Assembly (NCBI GenBank): GCA_900544245.1
Contig: UQUH01000005.1
Location: 1 to 60,781 of the forward strand
Direction of reading: 5' to 3'
DNA: 60,781 nucleotides
DNA from: an uncultured Coriobacteriaceae bacterium
Lineage (GTDB): Bacteria; Actinomycetota; Coriobacteriia; Coriobacteriales; QAMH01
Both the position numbers and the translations under genes were made by a program. Of this stretch, positions 7,485 through 16,121 are shown piece by piece; the first letter of the stretch is position 1; the number at the start of each line of letters is the position of its first letter. The notes under the pieces were generated by a model. That model was given only the letters and a program-made list of their open reading frames with translations. It was not told the origin of the DNA and did no database searches.

Positions 7485-9206
7485 TTATCGACCTCCCCAA
7501 GGACTCGTGTGCATCTTGAACTCGCGGCCCGTCTTGGGCTCGACGATGTGAACCGCGCAGGCGACGCATGGGTCATATCCATGGACGATGCGCAGGGCGT
7601 TGATCGGAGCCTCGATGTTGGTGATGGGGGTACCGATGAGACCCTGCTCGATGGTGCCGGGAATGCCGTACTCGTCACGCGGGGAGATGTTCCACGTGGT
7701 GGGGACGACCTCCTGGTAGTGCGTAATCGAATTGCCGGCGATGGTCTCGGTGTGATAGAGAGCACCGCGCGGAGCCTCCCAGAAGCCCTCGCCCAGGCCC
7801 GTGTCACGGACGCGCTCCGCGAACCAGGGGTTGCCCTCGACGGCTCCGGCCTCGATGAGGCCGAGGAGCTCGACGAGCTCGCCGCACCAGTCGATCATGT
7901 AGCCGGCGACGGCAGAGGCCTCGATGGGGCGGGCGGCCAGACGGCCGAGCGCGGAATTGAGGCTCACGATGCTTGCCGGGGCAACCGGAAGGTTGAGGCC
8001 CGTGAGAACGGCGTTGACGCCCGCGACGATCTCGGGGTTGCCGCTCATGTAGGAGACGAGGACGCGAGCAAGCGGACCGACCTCCATGGGCTCACCGGCA
8101 TAGCGCGGGGCCTTGGACCAGGTGTACTTGTCGTTGACGATTTCCTCGGCCTCGTTCTTGTAGTAGCCCGGGAACGTCTCGGGGGGAACCGTCACGCCGA
8201 CCGTGGGATGCAGCGGCTTCTGGTCGCCTGCGTAGTAGGCGTGCACCGTGTCCTCGGTGATGTTCGAACCGTCGAATTGCTCGAGAACAGGTGCGCCGCT
8301 GCCCATGCGGACGATGCCCGCGGGGAAGAAGCGGTCGTCGAGCTCGCGAGACGGGCGGTCGAAGACGCCGTAGGCCATGAAGTTGCCGTGCTTGTTGTTG
8401 CCGATGGTCACGACATCGTTGAGGTAGACGCTCGCGATGGCGATGGCGTCGGGAATCATGACGTTGTCGACCCAGTCCTTGAGCTTCTTGGCGCGGAACA
8501 GCACGTCGTCGAGCTTCTCGACGCTCGGGTACCAGGCGGTACCGCCGGGAATCGAGGTCTGGACGTGCGGCATCTTGCCGCCGATGATCGCGGAGATCTC
8601 GTCGGCCGTGGCCTGCATGTCGAGAGCCTCGATGTAGTGGGCCGTGGCGATGAGGTCGACCTCGGCCGGAAGCTTGTAGGCTTCGGGGGCGAGACCTTCC
8701 ATGAACCAGCCGCCGGACAGCCAGGAATACTGGCCGTTGGCCGCGAACTTGGCGAGACGGTCCTTGAGAGCCGCGAAGTCGGTCTGGGCGAGGCCCAGCG
8801 TCTGGCACAGCTCGTAGGTCTTGTTGACGTCTGCCTCGAGCGCATGCAGCGGGTTGACGTAGTCGAGTGCGCTCAGCTGATAGAACCACAGGATGTGGCT
8901 ATGCATGAACTGCGCGCCCTCGATGAGGTTGCGTACCAGGCGACCGCCTTCGGGAATCTGGATGCCGTAGGCTTCCTCGGCCGCGTAGACGGAGGTATGG
9001 CAGTGCGAGACGGGGCAGACGCCGCAGACGCGCTGGGCGAGCATGGCCGCGTCGTAGGGGTCACGACCCTCGACGATGAGCTCGAGGCCACGGAACAGGC
9101 CGCCGGAAACCCACGCGTCGGTCACGACGCCGTTCTCGACTTCCATCTCGACGCGCAGATGACCCTCGATGCGGTCGACCGGATCAATAATAGAATGCTT
9201 TGCCAT
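7485..9206 (-). CDS. hyaB: [NiFe] hydrogenase large subunit
   Basis: Carries the NiFe active site for H2 oxidation. In the 573-residue protein the N-terminal ligand pair is in RVCGVCPVSHCH (Cys 61 and 64) and the C-terminal pair in DPCVACAVH (Cys 547 and 550). Twenty residues follow the His, the peptide removed by the maturation protease, whose gene is at 5564-6115. The start MAKHSIIDPVDRIEGHLRVE is typical. It is 2 bases from hyaA and 2 bases from the cytochrome gene, so the three form one translationally linked operon read leftwards. Confidence 0.96.
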   Translation of the reverse strand: MAKHSIIDPVDRIEGHLRVEMEVENGVVTDAWVSGGLFRGLELIVEGRDPYDAAMLAQRVCGVCPVSHCHTSVYAAEEAYGIQIPEGGRLVRNLIEGAQFMHSHILWFYQLSALDYVNPLHALEADVNKTYELCQTLGLAQTDFAALKDRLAKFAANGQYSWLSGGWFMEGLAPEAYKLPAEVDLIATAHYIEALDMQATADEISAIIGGKMPHVQTSIPGGTAWYPSVEKLDDVLFRAKKLKDWVDNVMIPDAIAIASVYLNDVVTIGNNKHGNFMAYGVFDRPSRELDDRFFPAGIVRMGSGAPVLEQFDGSNITEDTVHAYYAGDQKPLHPTVGVTVPPETFPGYYKNEAEEIVNDKYTWSKAPRYAGEPMEVGPLARVLVSYMSGNPEIVAGVNAVLTGLNLPVAPASIVSLNSALGRLAARPIEASAVAGYMIDWCGELVELLGLIEAGAVEGNPWFAERVRDTGLGEGFWEAPRGALYHTETIAGNSITHYQEVVPTTWNISPRDEYGIPGTIEQGLIGTPITNIEAPINALRIVHGYDPCVACAVHIVEPKTGREFKMHTSPWGGR

Positions 9207-9208
9207 GT

Positions 9209-10471
9209 TTATTCACCCTCCTCGACATCAACGATGACCTGCTCTTCGACAACAGGTACGGTGGAGGGCTCCTTCTTGCCGTGCTTGATGTCCCACTCGC
9301 GTTCCTTCTCGAACGGAGCGCCACCCTTGGTACGGCCCGTGGCCTTCATGCCGATGCCATGGACGACGAGGGCGGCGGTCAGAAGACCGGTGACGCCAAG
9401 CGCGATCGGGGTCGGCTGGAATGCGATGCTGCCGAGCCTGAGGGTCTTGAGACGGCCCAGGAACGGGGAATCGACGTCGATCCAGTTGCGGACCGTCGTG
9501 CGTGGATCGCCGTTGCAGCAGCCGATGCAGGGGGCGCCGGAGGCGACGCACCAGCTCACGCGGCGGTTCCAGCGAACCTGCGGGCAGTTGGCCTTGGTCT
9601 GCGGACCCTTGCAGCCCAGGGCGTACAGGCAGTAGCCCTTGGCCTCTTCCTCGCTGCCAAACTCGTAGACGAACTCGCCGTTCTCGAAGTGGCCGCGACG
9701 CTCGCAGTTGTCATGGATGGTCTCGCCGTACATGGCGCTGGGCATGTTGAACTCGTTGAGGCCGGCGACGACGGACTCGCCACCCAGAAGCAGGTACTGA
9801 ACGATAACCGCGACCAGGTTGGCCGGATTGACGGGACAAGAGGGAAGGTTGACGACCGGAGTCGACACACCGTTGTCCGCGAGGTACTTCTGAATGCCCT
9901 CGGCACCGCCCGGGTTGGGATATGCGGCGCAGAAACCACCGTCAACGGCGCAGGATCCTGCGGCGATGACCACGGCGGCGTTCTTGCACGTGTGAATCAG
10001 GTGGCTTTCGTGCGGAGCGCAGGTGGGGGCACCGGCGATGCGCAGGATTTCGCCGTCGTAGCGGGTCATGACCGCACCCTCGATGACGACGACGTACTTG
10101 CCCTTGGCAGCCTCGATGGTCTCCTCACGGGCCTCCTCGAGGGAGTAGCCGGCGGCAGCGGAAAGGGTCTCGGCGTAGTTGAGCGCGAGATACTCGAGGA
10201 TCAACGTTGCCGGATCGGGGTTGTCGGCCTGTGCGAACGACTCGGTGCAGCCAGTGCAGGAGCCAAGCTCCATCCAGATGACCGGTGCGAGACCGCCTTC
10301 GCCCAAACCTCCGTCCGTGCCGATGAGGGAGTTGCTCTCGATGGCCTCGGCGACGTCAGCAGCCGTTACGCCTTCAATGCCGATTGCAGCTGCAATCGTG
10401 CCACAGAAGCCGAGGAAGGCGCGACGTGTCAGACCACGCGACTCGAGCGACTCGATAAACGAATCTTGCAT
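9209..10471 (-). CDS. hyaA: [NiFe] hydrogenase small subunit with Tat signal
   Basis: Iron-sulfur subunit passing electrons from the NiFe site to the cytochrome. The 420-residue precursor has a twin-arginine signal (LTRRAFLGF, Arg 16-17) and a hydrophobic stretch, so the mature heterodimer acts outside the membrane. The proximal cluster motif ELGSCTGCTESF and later cysteines (GSCAVDGGF, LPSCPVNPAN, CERRGHF, GAPCIGC) are present. Near the C-terminus a hydrophobic helix (ALGVTGLLTAALVVHGIG) anchors it. ATG at 10471 is chosen over a longer frame because GATGGAGGTATCT directly precedes it. This is the first gene of the hydrogenase operon. Confidence 0.95.
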   Translation of the reverse strand: MQDSFIESLESRGLTRRAFLGFCGTIAAAIGIEGVTAADVAEAIESNSLIGTDGGLGEGGLAPVIWMELGSCTGCTESFAQADNPDPATLILEYLALNYAETLSAAAGYSLEEAREETIEAAKGKYVVVIEGAVMTRYDGEILRIAGAPTCAPHESHLIHTCKNAAVVIAAGSCAVDGGFCAAYPNPGGAEGIQKYLADNGVSTPVVNLPSCPVNPANLVAVIVQYLLLGGESVVAGLNEFNMPSAMYGETIHDNCERRGHFENGEFVYEFGSEEEAKGYCLYALGCKGPQTKANCPQVRWNRRVSWCVASGAPCIGCCNGDPRTTVRNWIDVDSPFLGRLKTLRLGSIAFQPTPIALGVTGLLTAALVVHGIGMKATGRTKGGAPFEKEREWDIKHGKKEPSTVPVVEEQVIVDVEEGE

Positions 10472-10614
10472 AGATACCTCCATCTTCCAATCAAACTCGT
10501 CGCGCGTGCCCCTCACACGAAATCGCGACGAAGCTATGACACACCAAAACTACTATAAAGAAACATCATTTTCATATCCGGACAAAACGATTCAGAAACA
10601 ATTGTCGGGCGGTT
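10472..10614. other. AT-rich intergenic region between hyaA and smpB
   Basis: The divergent gap between hyaA (minus) and smpB (plus) is markedly AT-rich at 10545-10605 and must hold the hydrogenase promoter. I see ACTATA (TATAGT on the minus strand) at 10552-10557 but no well-spaced -35, and no clear FNR/ANR box. Confidence 0.4.
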
Positions 10615-10642
10615 TTGAGCCGTAAACGGGAGAGAGTATTCT
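10615..10642 (+). promoter_or_regulatory. Likely promoter for smpB
   Basis: TTGAGC at 10615-10620 and TATTCT at 10637-10642 with a 16-base spacer (17 if TTTGAG is used), ending 48 bases before the smpB start. Confidence 0.5.
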
Positions 10643-10689
10643 AGAATGGTTTACACGACGTACGGATAAAGACGACGGGCGGACGGCAC

Positions 10690-11154
10690 GTGAAAAAGGA
10701 ACGCACATATATCGCCAAGAACCGCAAGGCGCTGCACGACTACTTCGTGGAAGACCGCGTCGAGGCTGGCATCGTGCTCACGGGCACCGAGGTGCGTTCG
10801 CTGCGCGAGAACTCGGCCCAGCTGCGCGACTGCTTCATAACCATTCGTAAGGGCGAGGCATGGCTCAACGGCGTGCACATAGCACCTTACAGCAACGGGT
10901 CCATCTTCAACGTCGAGCCCGAGCGCCGCCGCAAGCTGCTCCTACACAAGAAGGAGATCCTCAAGCTCGAGCAAGAGGCCTCCCAGCAGGGCTACTCGCT
11001 CATTCCGCTGTCCATGTACTTTTCCGAAGAAGGCCGCGTGAAGGTCGAAGTCGGCGTCTGCAAGGGCAAGAAGCTCTACGACAAGCGTGCCTCCATCAAG
11101 GAACGCGACGCCAAGCGCGAGATTGCGCGCTCCATGAAGAACAGCAACCGTTAG
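10690..11154 (+). CDS. smpB: SsrA-binding protein SmpB
   Basis: SmpB carries tmRNA to stalled ribosomes for trans-translation. The 154-residue protein has the OB-fold core: NRKALHDYFVEDRVEAGIVL, GTEVRSLRE, HIAPYSNGS, RRRKLLLHKKEI, and the basic tail KRASIKERDAKREIARSMK that mimics the tRNA anticodon. Start is GTG at 10690 with only a weak binding site. Its RNA partner ssrA is in this window at 16888-17270. A perfect palindrome follows the stop. Confidence 0.95.
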   Translation: MKKERTYIAKNRKALHDYFVEDRVEAGIVLTGTEVRSLRENSAQLRDCFITIRKGEAWLNGVHIAPYSNGSIFNVEPERRRKLLLHKKEILKLEQEASQQGYSLIPLSMYFSEEGRVKVEVGVCKGKKLYDKRASIKERDAKREIARSMKNSNR

Positions 11155-11191
11155 CAAATGAGACAAACGCTCAGTCTCGCTGTCTCATTTG
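11155..11191. terminator. Gene-end palindrome between smpB and rdgB
   Basis: Perfect 11-bp stem CAAATGAGACA (11155-11165) and TGTCTCATTTG (11181-11191) with loop core CTCAG. It is a member of the ATGAGACA...TGTCTCAT family found at several gene ends here and separates convergent smpB and rdgB. Confidence 0.75.
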
Positions 11192-11208
11192 TTGCAGGAA
11201 CCGCTTTG

Positions 11209-11814
11209 TTAGTGTGATTCGAATTCGCGGATGAAGGCGTGCAGTGCCTCGCCACGATGCGAGATGGCGTCCTTTTGCCCGCTGGGCACTTCGGCCGTGG
11301 TCAACTTGCCATCAAAGGCGTCGGCGAAGAAGAGCGGGTCGTAGCCAAAGCCGTTGCTGCCGCGCTCCTCGTAGCCGATCTTTCCCTCGCAGCTGCCATA
11401 CGCCACGATTTCGGAATCGTCCGTGTCGACGAAGACGAGCGTGCACACGAAACGTGCGGTGCGCTCGTCATCGGGCACGTCGGCTAGCAGCTCGAGCAGC
11501 TTGGCGTTGTTGTCGGCATCGGTCGCGTCTTCGCCCGCGAAGCGACTCGAGAAGACGCCGGGTGCGCCGTCGAGCGCGTCGACGACCAGTCCACTGTCAT
11601 CGGCGAGTGCGGGAAGTCCCGTGTTGTCGCGCGCGGCCAGCGCCTTGATGCGCGCGTTGCCCTCGAAGTCGTCGGCATCCTCCACGGGCTCGGGATAGCT
11701 GCCACAGTCCTTGAGGCTCACGAACTCCCAGCCCGTCACCGGCGTGAGCATGCGGGAAATCTCCTCGAGCTTGTGGGCGTTATTCGTCGCGATGACGACT
11801 TTCTTCGTGGCCAT
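11209..11814 (-). CDS. rdgB: Non-canonical purine NTP pyrophosphatase (RdgB/HAM1)
   Basis: Hydrolyses dITP, XTP and ITP to monophosphates, keeping deaminated purines out of nucleic acids. The 201-residue product starts MATKKVVIATNNAHKLEEI, with the family signatures FEGNARIKALAA, ALADDSGLVVDALDGAPGVFSSRFAG and GSNGFGYDPLFF, ending in ISHRGEAL. ATG at 11814 lies 2 bases after the rph stop; a longer open frame inside rph is a shadow. Order rph-rdgB on the minus strand is common in actinobacteria. Confidence 0.95.
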   Translation of the reverse strand: MATKKVVIATNNAHKLEEISRMLTPVTGWEFVSLKDCGSYPEPVEDADDFEGNARIKALAARDNTGLPALADDSGLVVDALDGAPGVFSSRFAGEDATDADNNAKLLELLADVPDDERTARFVCTLVFVDTDDSEIVAYGSCEGKIGYEERGSNGFGYDPLFFADAFDGKLTTAEVPSGQKDAISHRGEALHAFIREFESH

Positions 11815-11816
11815 GT

Positions 11817-12551
11817 CTACTCCTCCAAGGCTCTTCTTTGGTCTTCGAGCAGCTCGTCGATCCCGAAGGTCGCGACATCGAGCATCTTGTCGAGCTTCGC
11901 GCGATCGAACGAGCACTGCTCGCCCGTGCCCTGGATCTCGATGATCTCGCCGCGCGCGTTCATGATGAGGTTGAGGTCGACCTCGGCGCGCGAGTCCTCC
12001 TGGTAGTCGAGGTCGAGCAGGATGCGCCCGTCCACCTGGCCGACGCTGATGGCGGCAACCTGGTCGATGATGGGGCTCGTCTTGATCTTGCCGGCGTTCT
12101 GCCACATCTCGAGCGCGTCGTGCAGCGCGACCCACGCTCCCGTGATGGCCGCCGTACGCGTGCCGCCGTCTGCCTGCAGCACGTCGCAGTCGACGGTGAA
12201 GGTGACCTCGCCGCCCAAGCCGGTCATGTCGACCGCCGAGCGCAGGCTACGCCCGATGAGACGCTCGATCTCCATGCTGCGGCCCTTGCGCGTAAGGTGT
12301 TCGCGCGACGTGCGTTTGGCGGTTGACGCCGGAAGCATCGCGTACTCGGCGGTAATCCAGCCGGCACCTGCCCCCTTGCGCCATGCCTTGACACGCTCCT
12401 CGATGCTCACCGCGCACAGGACCTTGGTGGCACCGGTCTCGATGAGGCACGAGCCGGGAACGTTATCGAGAAAGTGGCGCGTGATCTTCGTCGGGCGCTT
12501 TTCCTCGGGACCGCGCCCATAGGAGCGTCCCAAACCGATGTTGACTGTCAT
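11817..12551 (-). CDS. rph: Ribonuclease PH
   Basis: Phosphorolytic 3'-5' exoribonuclease that trims tRNA precursors; a hexamer in the cytoplasm. The 244-residue protein shows GRSYGRGPEEKRP, the GKAR-like region around RSMEIERLIGRSLR, DCDVLQADGGTRTAAITGA and DLDYQEDSRAEVDLNLIMN. ATG at 12551 has GGAGAAACC upstream. Operon with rdgB downstream and murI upstream. Confidence 0.95.
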   Translation of the reverse strand: MTVNIGLGRSYGRGPEEKRPTKITRHFLDNVPGSCLIETGATKVLCAVSIEERVKAWRKGAGAGWITAEYAMLPASTAKRTSREHLTRKGRSMEIERLIGRSLRSAVDMTGLGGEVTFTVDCDVLQADGGTRTAAITGAWVALHDALEMWQNAGKIKTSPIIDQVAAISVGQVDGRILLDLDYQEDSRAEVDLNLIMNARGEIIEIQGTGEQCSFDRAKLDKMLDVATFGIDELLEDQRRALEE

Positions 12552-12563
12552 GGTTTCTCCTGC

Positions 12564-13424
12564 CTAGAGGTCTTGAACATCCACGTAGCTGAGGTCTTCG
12601 ATGGGGTAGCCCAGGATATGCCCGCCGATGTTGCGGAAGTCGTCCAGGTCGGCGCCCGTCGTGAAGAAGCTGCTGTGCTGCGGCACCGAGCCGTCGGCCA
12701 GGTGCCCGCGATAGGTGAGCGTCTCGACGACCTCCTTGGCCGTCTCCTCGGAGGACGAGACGATCGCGACATCCTCGCCCACGGCTTGCTGGATGAGCGG
12801 AGCCAGCACGGGGTAATGCGTGCAGCCCAGCACGAGCGTGTCGACGCCCGCCTTCTTGATGGGGTCGAGGTAGTCGCGTGCGATCGACTGGAACGCCGGG
12901 CGCAGGTACACGTCGCTCGCCTCGGCCGTGAGGCGCTCGATGGGGCTGTTGGAGCGTCGGATGCCGTCTTCGACGATTTCGACGAAGAGCGGCGTTGCCG
13001 AAGAGAACGCGGTCACGCCCGCATCGAGGTTGCGAATCGTGTCCGGGTAGATGCCCGAGTCGATGGTCGCCTGCGTGGCGATGACGCCGACGCGGCGGTT
13101 GCGCGTCATGCGCACGGCACCGCGCGCCCCGGGCTCGACCACGCCGATGACCGGGACGTCAAACTCCATCTGGGCAAGCGCGAGGCCCGCCGCCGTTGCC
13201 GTGTTGCAGGCGATGATGATGAGCTTCACGTCATGCTTTGAGAGCCAAGTGCCGATCTGGTGCACGAAGCCGCGCACTTCGCGCAGGTCACGCGGGCCAT
13301 ACGGACAGCGTGCCGTATCGCCGAAGAAGATGAGCGATTCCTGCGGCAAGCGCTCGTAAATGGCGCGTGCGACGGTGAGACCGCCGAATCCGGAATCGAA
13401 TATGCCGATGGGAGCGTTATTCAT
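12564..13424 (-). CDS. murI: Glutamate racemase
   Basis: Makes D-glutamate for peptidoglycan by two-base racemisation. The 286-residue protein has IGIFDSGFGGLTVARAI at the N-terminus, the first catalytic Cys in IIACNTATA and the second in LVLGCTHYPVL, plus YPDTI-type substrate contacts. It precedes rph by 12 bases on the minus strand and complements the murT/gatD pair elsewhere in the window. Confidence 0.95.
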   Translation of the reverse strand: MNNAPIGIFDSGFGGLTVARAIYERLPQESLIFFGDTARCPYGPRDLREVRGFVHQIGTWLSKHDVKLIIIACNTATAAGLALAQMEFDVPVIGVVEPGARGAVRMTRNRRVGVIATQATIDSGIYPDTIRNLDAGVTAFSSATPLFVEIVEDGIRRSNSPIERLTAEASDVYLRPAFQSIARDYLDPIKKAGVDTLVLGCTHYPVLAPLIQQAVGEDVAIVSSSEETAKEVVETLTYRGHLADGSVPQHSSFFTTGADLDDFRNIGGHILGYPIEDLSYVDVQDL

Positions 13425-13431
13425 AGCCGCA

Positions 13432-15225
13432 CTATCTTACCGCATCGGCGAACTCGTCGACGAGCTCGTCGAAGTAGGCGAGCGCCTGCGCCGTCGGCTC
13501 GGGCGTGGTCATGTCCACCCCGGCGCCCTTGAGCAGCTCGATGGGCGTCTTGCTCGACCCGCCCGAGAGGAATCCCAGGTAATCGGCCACGGCGGACGCA
13601 CCCTCCTTCAAGATGCGATTCGACAGCGCGATGGCCGCCGAGAATCCCGTCGCGTACTGATACACGTAGTACTGGTAGTAAAAGTGCGGGATGCGCGCCC
13701 ATTCGACGGCGATCTGGTCATCCACGACGATGTCGGGGCCGTAATAGCTGGCGTTCAGCTCGCGGTATATCTCGCCGAGCGCCTCGGCGGTGATACCCTC
13801 GCCGCGCGCGGCGATCTCGTTGAAGGCAAGCTCGAATTCGGCAAACATCGTCTGGCGGTACAGCGTGCCCTTGAACTGTTCGAGGAAGTGATTGAGGATG
13901 TAGGCGCGCTCGCGCGGGTCGGTACGCGTCTTGAGCAGATGCTGCGTGAGGAGCGCCTCGTTGACGGTCGAGGCGACCTCGGCCACGAAGATCACGTAAT
14001 CGGAATAGACGGACGGCTGGGTTTTGCAGCTCAGATAGGTGTGGATGGAGTGGCCCATCTCGTGGATGAGCGTGAAGACGTCATCGAGCTGCCCCTGGAA
14101 GTTCATGAGGATGACCGGATGCATGCCGTAGCCACCGGCGGAATACGCGCCGCTGCGTTTGCCGGGCGTCTCGTACACGTCGATCCAACGCTTCGACAGG
14201 CCCTCGCGCACGATTTCGAGGTAGCCCTCGCCCAGTGGCTCAAGCGCCTCGAGGATGAGGTCGCATGCTTCCTCGTAGGTAAACTCCATGTCGACATCCT
14301 CGACAATGGGCACGTAGAGGTCATAGAAATGCAGCTCGTCGACGCCCAGCACCTGCTTGCGCAGCTCGACGTACTTGTGCATGGGTGCTAAATGCTCGTG
14401 TACGCACGAAATGAGGTTGGTGTAGACCTCGGTGGGTACCTCGTTTTGGTCGAGGCAATACTCGAGTGCCGTGGGATATTTGCGTGCATCCGTGTAGAAC
14501 TTGAGCTGCTTTGCCTGAGCTCCCAGGGTCGCGGCAGCCGTGTTACGGAACTGCTCGTATGCCGCATACAGGGAGGCATAGGCCGACTTACGCAGCACGC
14601 GGTCATCCGACATCATGAGCGGGACGTAGCTGCCATGCGTGACGGGGTGGGTCTCGCCTTGCGCGTCGATGGCATCCTCGAACGTGAGGTCGGCATCGCT
14701 GAAGAGCGAGAAGATGTGCTCGGGCTGCATGGCCATGTCCTGCGCGCGGGCAAGCAGCTCTTCCTCGGCATCGCCCAGAATGTGGCCGCGCTGGCGAAAG
14801 ACCATGTGCAGGGCACGACGGTACAGCTCGAGCTCGGGGCAGGCGACGAAGAATTGCTCCATCTGCGCATCGTCGAGTTTGAGGAGTTCGGGGGCAAACC
14901 AGCTCGTGGCGCTCGACACCTCCGTGTAGACGGAGATGACCTGCGCGGAGTAATCCTGATAGGTCGCCTTGCGCGTGTCCTCGTCGAGCTTGCGCTGCGC
15001 GTAGTTCACGAGCTTGCCGAGCTCCACGCCCGCCTCGTCGCTCAGCTGCAAGTAGGCAAGGAGCTCCTCGGGCGATTGCGAGATCTTGCCGCGATACGCC
15101 GCGAGTTTGGTTGCGCAGCCCTTCGCTTCCTCGAGCGCAGCGAGGAACGCCTCGTCATCGGCGTAGATGCTGGAGAGGTCCCAGCGATAGCGCTCGTCGA
15201 TTTCATCACGCGATTGATATGCCAT
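13432..15225 (-). CDS. pepF: Oligoendopeptidase F
   Basis: Zinc metallopeptidase (M3 family) of 597 residues that cuts short peptides in the cytoplasm. The zinc site HEMGHSIHTY is near residue 390 with the third ligand Glu in the VNEALL region downstream. The N-terminal half carries the helical M3B domain. ATG at 15225 is preceded by GGAAAG. Just upstream lies a run of ten G on the plus strand (15257-15266), an unusual 5' region. The stop is 7 bases before murI. Confidence 0.94.
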   Translation of the reverse strand: MAYQSRDEIDERYRWDLSSIYADDEAFLAALEEAKGCATKLAAYRGKISQSPEELLAYLQLSDEAGVELGKLVNYAQRKLDEDTRKATYQDYSAQVISVYTEVSSATSWFAPELLKLDDAQMEQFFVACPELELYRRALHMVFRQRGHILGDAEEELLARAQDMAMQPEHIFSLFSDADLTFEDAIDAQGETHPVTHGSYVPLMMSDDRVLRKSAYASLYAAYEQFRNTAAATLGAQAKQLKFYTDARKYPTALEYCLDQNEVPTEVYTNLISCVHEHLAPMHKYVELRKQVLGVDELHFYDLYVPIVEDVDMEFTYEEACDLILEALEPLGEGYLEIVREGLSKRWIDVYETPGKRSGAYSAGGYGMHPVILMNFQGQLDDVFTLIHEMGHSIHTYLSCKTQPSVYSDYVIFVAEVASTVNEALLTQHLLKTRTDPRERAYILNHFLEQFKGTLYRQTMFAEFELAFNEIAARGEGITAEALGEIYRELNASYYGPDIVVDDQIAVEWARIPHFYYQYYVYQYATGFSAAIALSNRILKEGASAVADYLGFLSGGSSKTPIELLKGAGVDMTTPEPTAQALAYFDELVDEFADAVR

Positions 15226-15256
15226 GATTCACCGCTTTCCTGATGTTTTGGTGTTC

Positions 15257-15266
15257 GGGGGGGGGG
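15257..15266. repeat. G10 homopolymer tract upstream of pepF
   Basis: Ten consecutive G (C on the minus strand) lie 32 bases before the pepF start and 7 bases after the mazF stop. No other run of this length was noticed in the window. Confidence 0.85.
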
Positions 15267-15273
15267 CGTCTGC

Positions 15274-15624
15274 TTACTGGTCTTCGAGTCCGAGAACGAT
15301 CAATACGCAGGCGAGTATTTCCGAGAGGGTTTCATCATCAACGGCTCCGACGCGCTCAATTGAGTTGATGTTTCCTCGCGTCTCAAGATCCATTGCGCGG
15401 ATTGCTTCGCATTGGACGAAACCGTGAATAGGGTTGTCATCGGCAATACGTACGTGAAGTGGATAGCCGTTGTCAACAGACGTGACAGGAGCAAGCAGCG
15501 TGAGCGCGCACATGCTATTGACGCGCCAGGGACTTAGAACGATGGCGTAATGGCGACTTGCAGGCTCATGTCCATGAGAGGGATTGAAGTTTAGCGAAAC
15601 AATATCGCCCTGCTCGCATATCAT
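15274..15624 (-). CDS. mazF: MazF/PemK-family toxin endoribonuclease
   Basis: Sequence-specific mRNA interferase of a type II toxin-antitoxin pair. The 116-residue protein has the PemK-like barrel signature: GDIVSLNFNPSHGHEPASRHYAIVLS, a middle TLLAPVTS strand and HGFVQCEAIRAMD. ATG at 15624 overlaps the antitoxin stop as ATGA; a longer start at 15633 is possible but the overlap argues for the shorter. Antitoxin-first order is typical. Confidence 0.9.
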   Translation of the reverse strand: MICEQGDIVSLNFNPSHGHEPASRHYAIVLSPWRVNSMCALTLLAPVTSVDNGYPLHVRIADDNPIHGFVQCEAIRAMDLETRGNINSIERVGAVDDETLSEILACVLIVLGLEDQ

Positions 15625-15935
15625 CGCGTCCACGCTTCCAGCTCGGCACCCATCATGTCATCATCAGGCCATGCAGGAGTGGGAGAATGAACTTGGGGAT
15701 TGTAGCCGGAAAACAGAGCGTCGAACGTGACGCCGCGCTTGGGGCGTACGCTACGATGTGATTTTCCGGCTGGAACAATCTCGATGTTGTTTCGCTCATT
15801 TACGATGAGCTCGACATCATCGCCCGACAGCAGGCCAACCGCGCGCAATATAGCGCAGGGAATCCTTACGGCATCGGAATTACCCCATGTCGATATTTTC
15901 GTTTGCGGTTTACTCGATACCGTGATCACTGTCAT
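15621..15935 (-). CDS. mazE: MazE-family antitoxin (AbrB/SpoVT fold)
   Basis: DNA-binding antitoxin of 104 residues that neutralises the downstream MazF toxin and represses the operon. The swapped-hairpin signature is ISTWGNSDAVRIPCAIL followed by LLSGDDVELIVNERNNIEIVP. The C-terminal part is acidic and probably wraps the toxin. ATG at 15935 is spaced 4-5 bases from AAGGAAG; GTG at 15938 is too close to that site. Confidence 0.9.
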   Translation of the reverse strand: MTVITVSSKPQTKISTWGNSDAVRIPCAILRAVGLLSGDDVELIVNERNNIEIVPAGKSHRSVRPKRGVTFDALFSGYNPQVHSPTPAWPDDDMMGAELEAWTR

Positions 15936-15965
15936 CACTTCCTTGGTGTCTTGCTGGCGAGTACA

Positions 15966-15986
15966 GTATATACCCTATGTATATAC
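15966..15986. promoter_or_regulatory. Paired GTATATAC sites, likely mazEF operator
   Basis: Two copies of the self-palindromic octamer GTATATAC (15966-15973 and 15979-15986), spaced 13 bases, lie 31 bases ahead of mazE. Type II antitoxins usually bind such paired palindromes overlapping their own promoter. Confidence 0.5.
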
Positions 15987-16121
15987 ATCTCAATACTCGG
16001 GCTTTTTTGCTTGCCTTACGAAGTGAGATAACTCTCTTATTTATGCTCGATCCAGCATGCCGATAGAATGTAAACTCGGAAAAATCAAAGATGAGCATTG
16101 TTATATGGAAGGGCAAAGAGC

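Noticed and set aside
7509..9635. Plus-strand open frame of about 700 codons opposite hyaB and part of hyaA
   Set aside because: Antisense shadow of a high-GC gene: the minus strand carries unmistakable hydrogenase motifs and the plus-strand product shows no family pattern.
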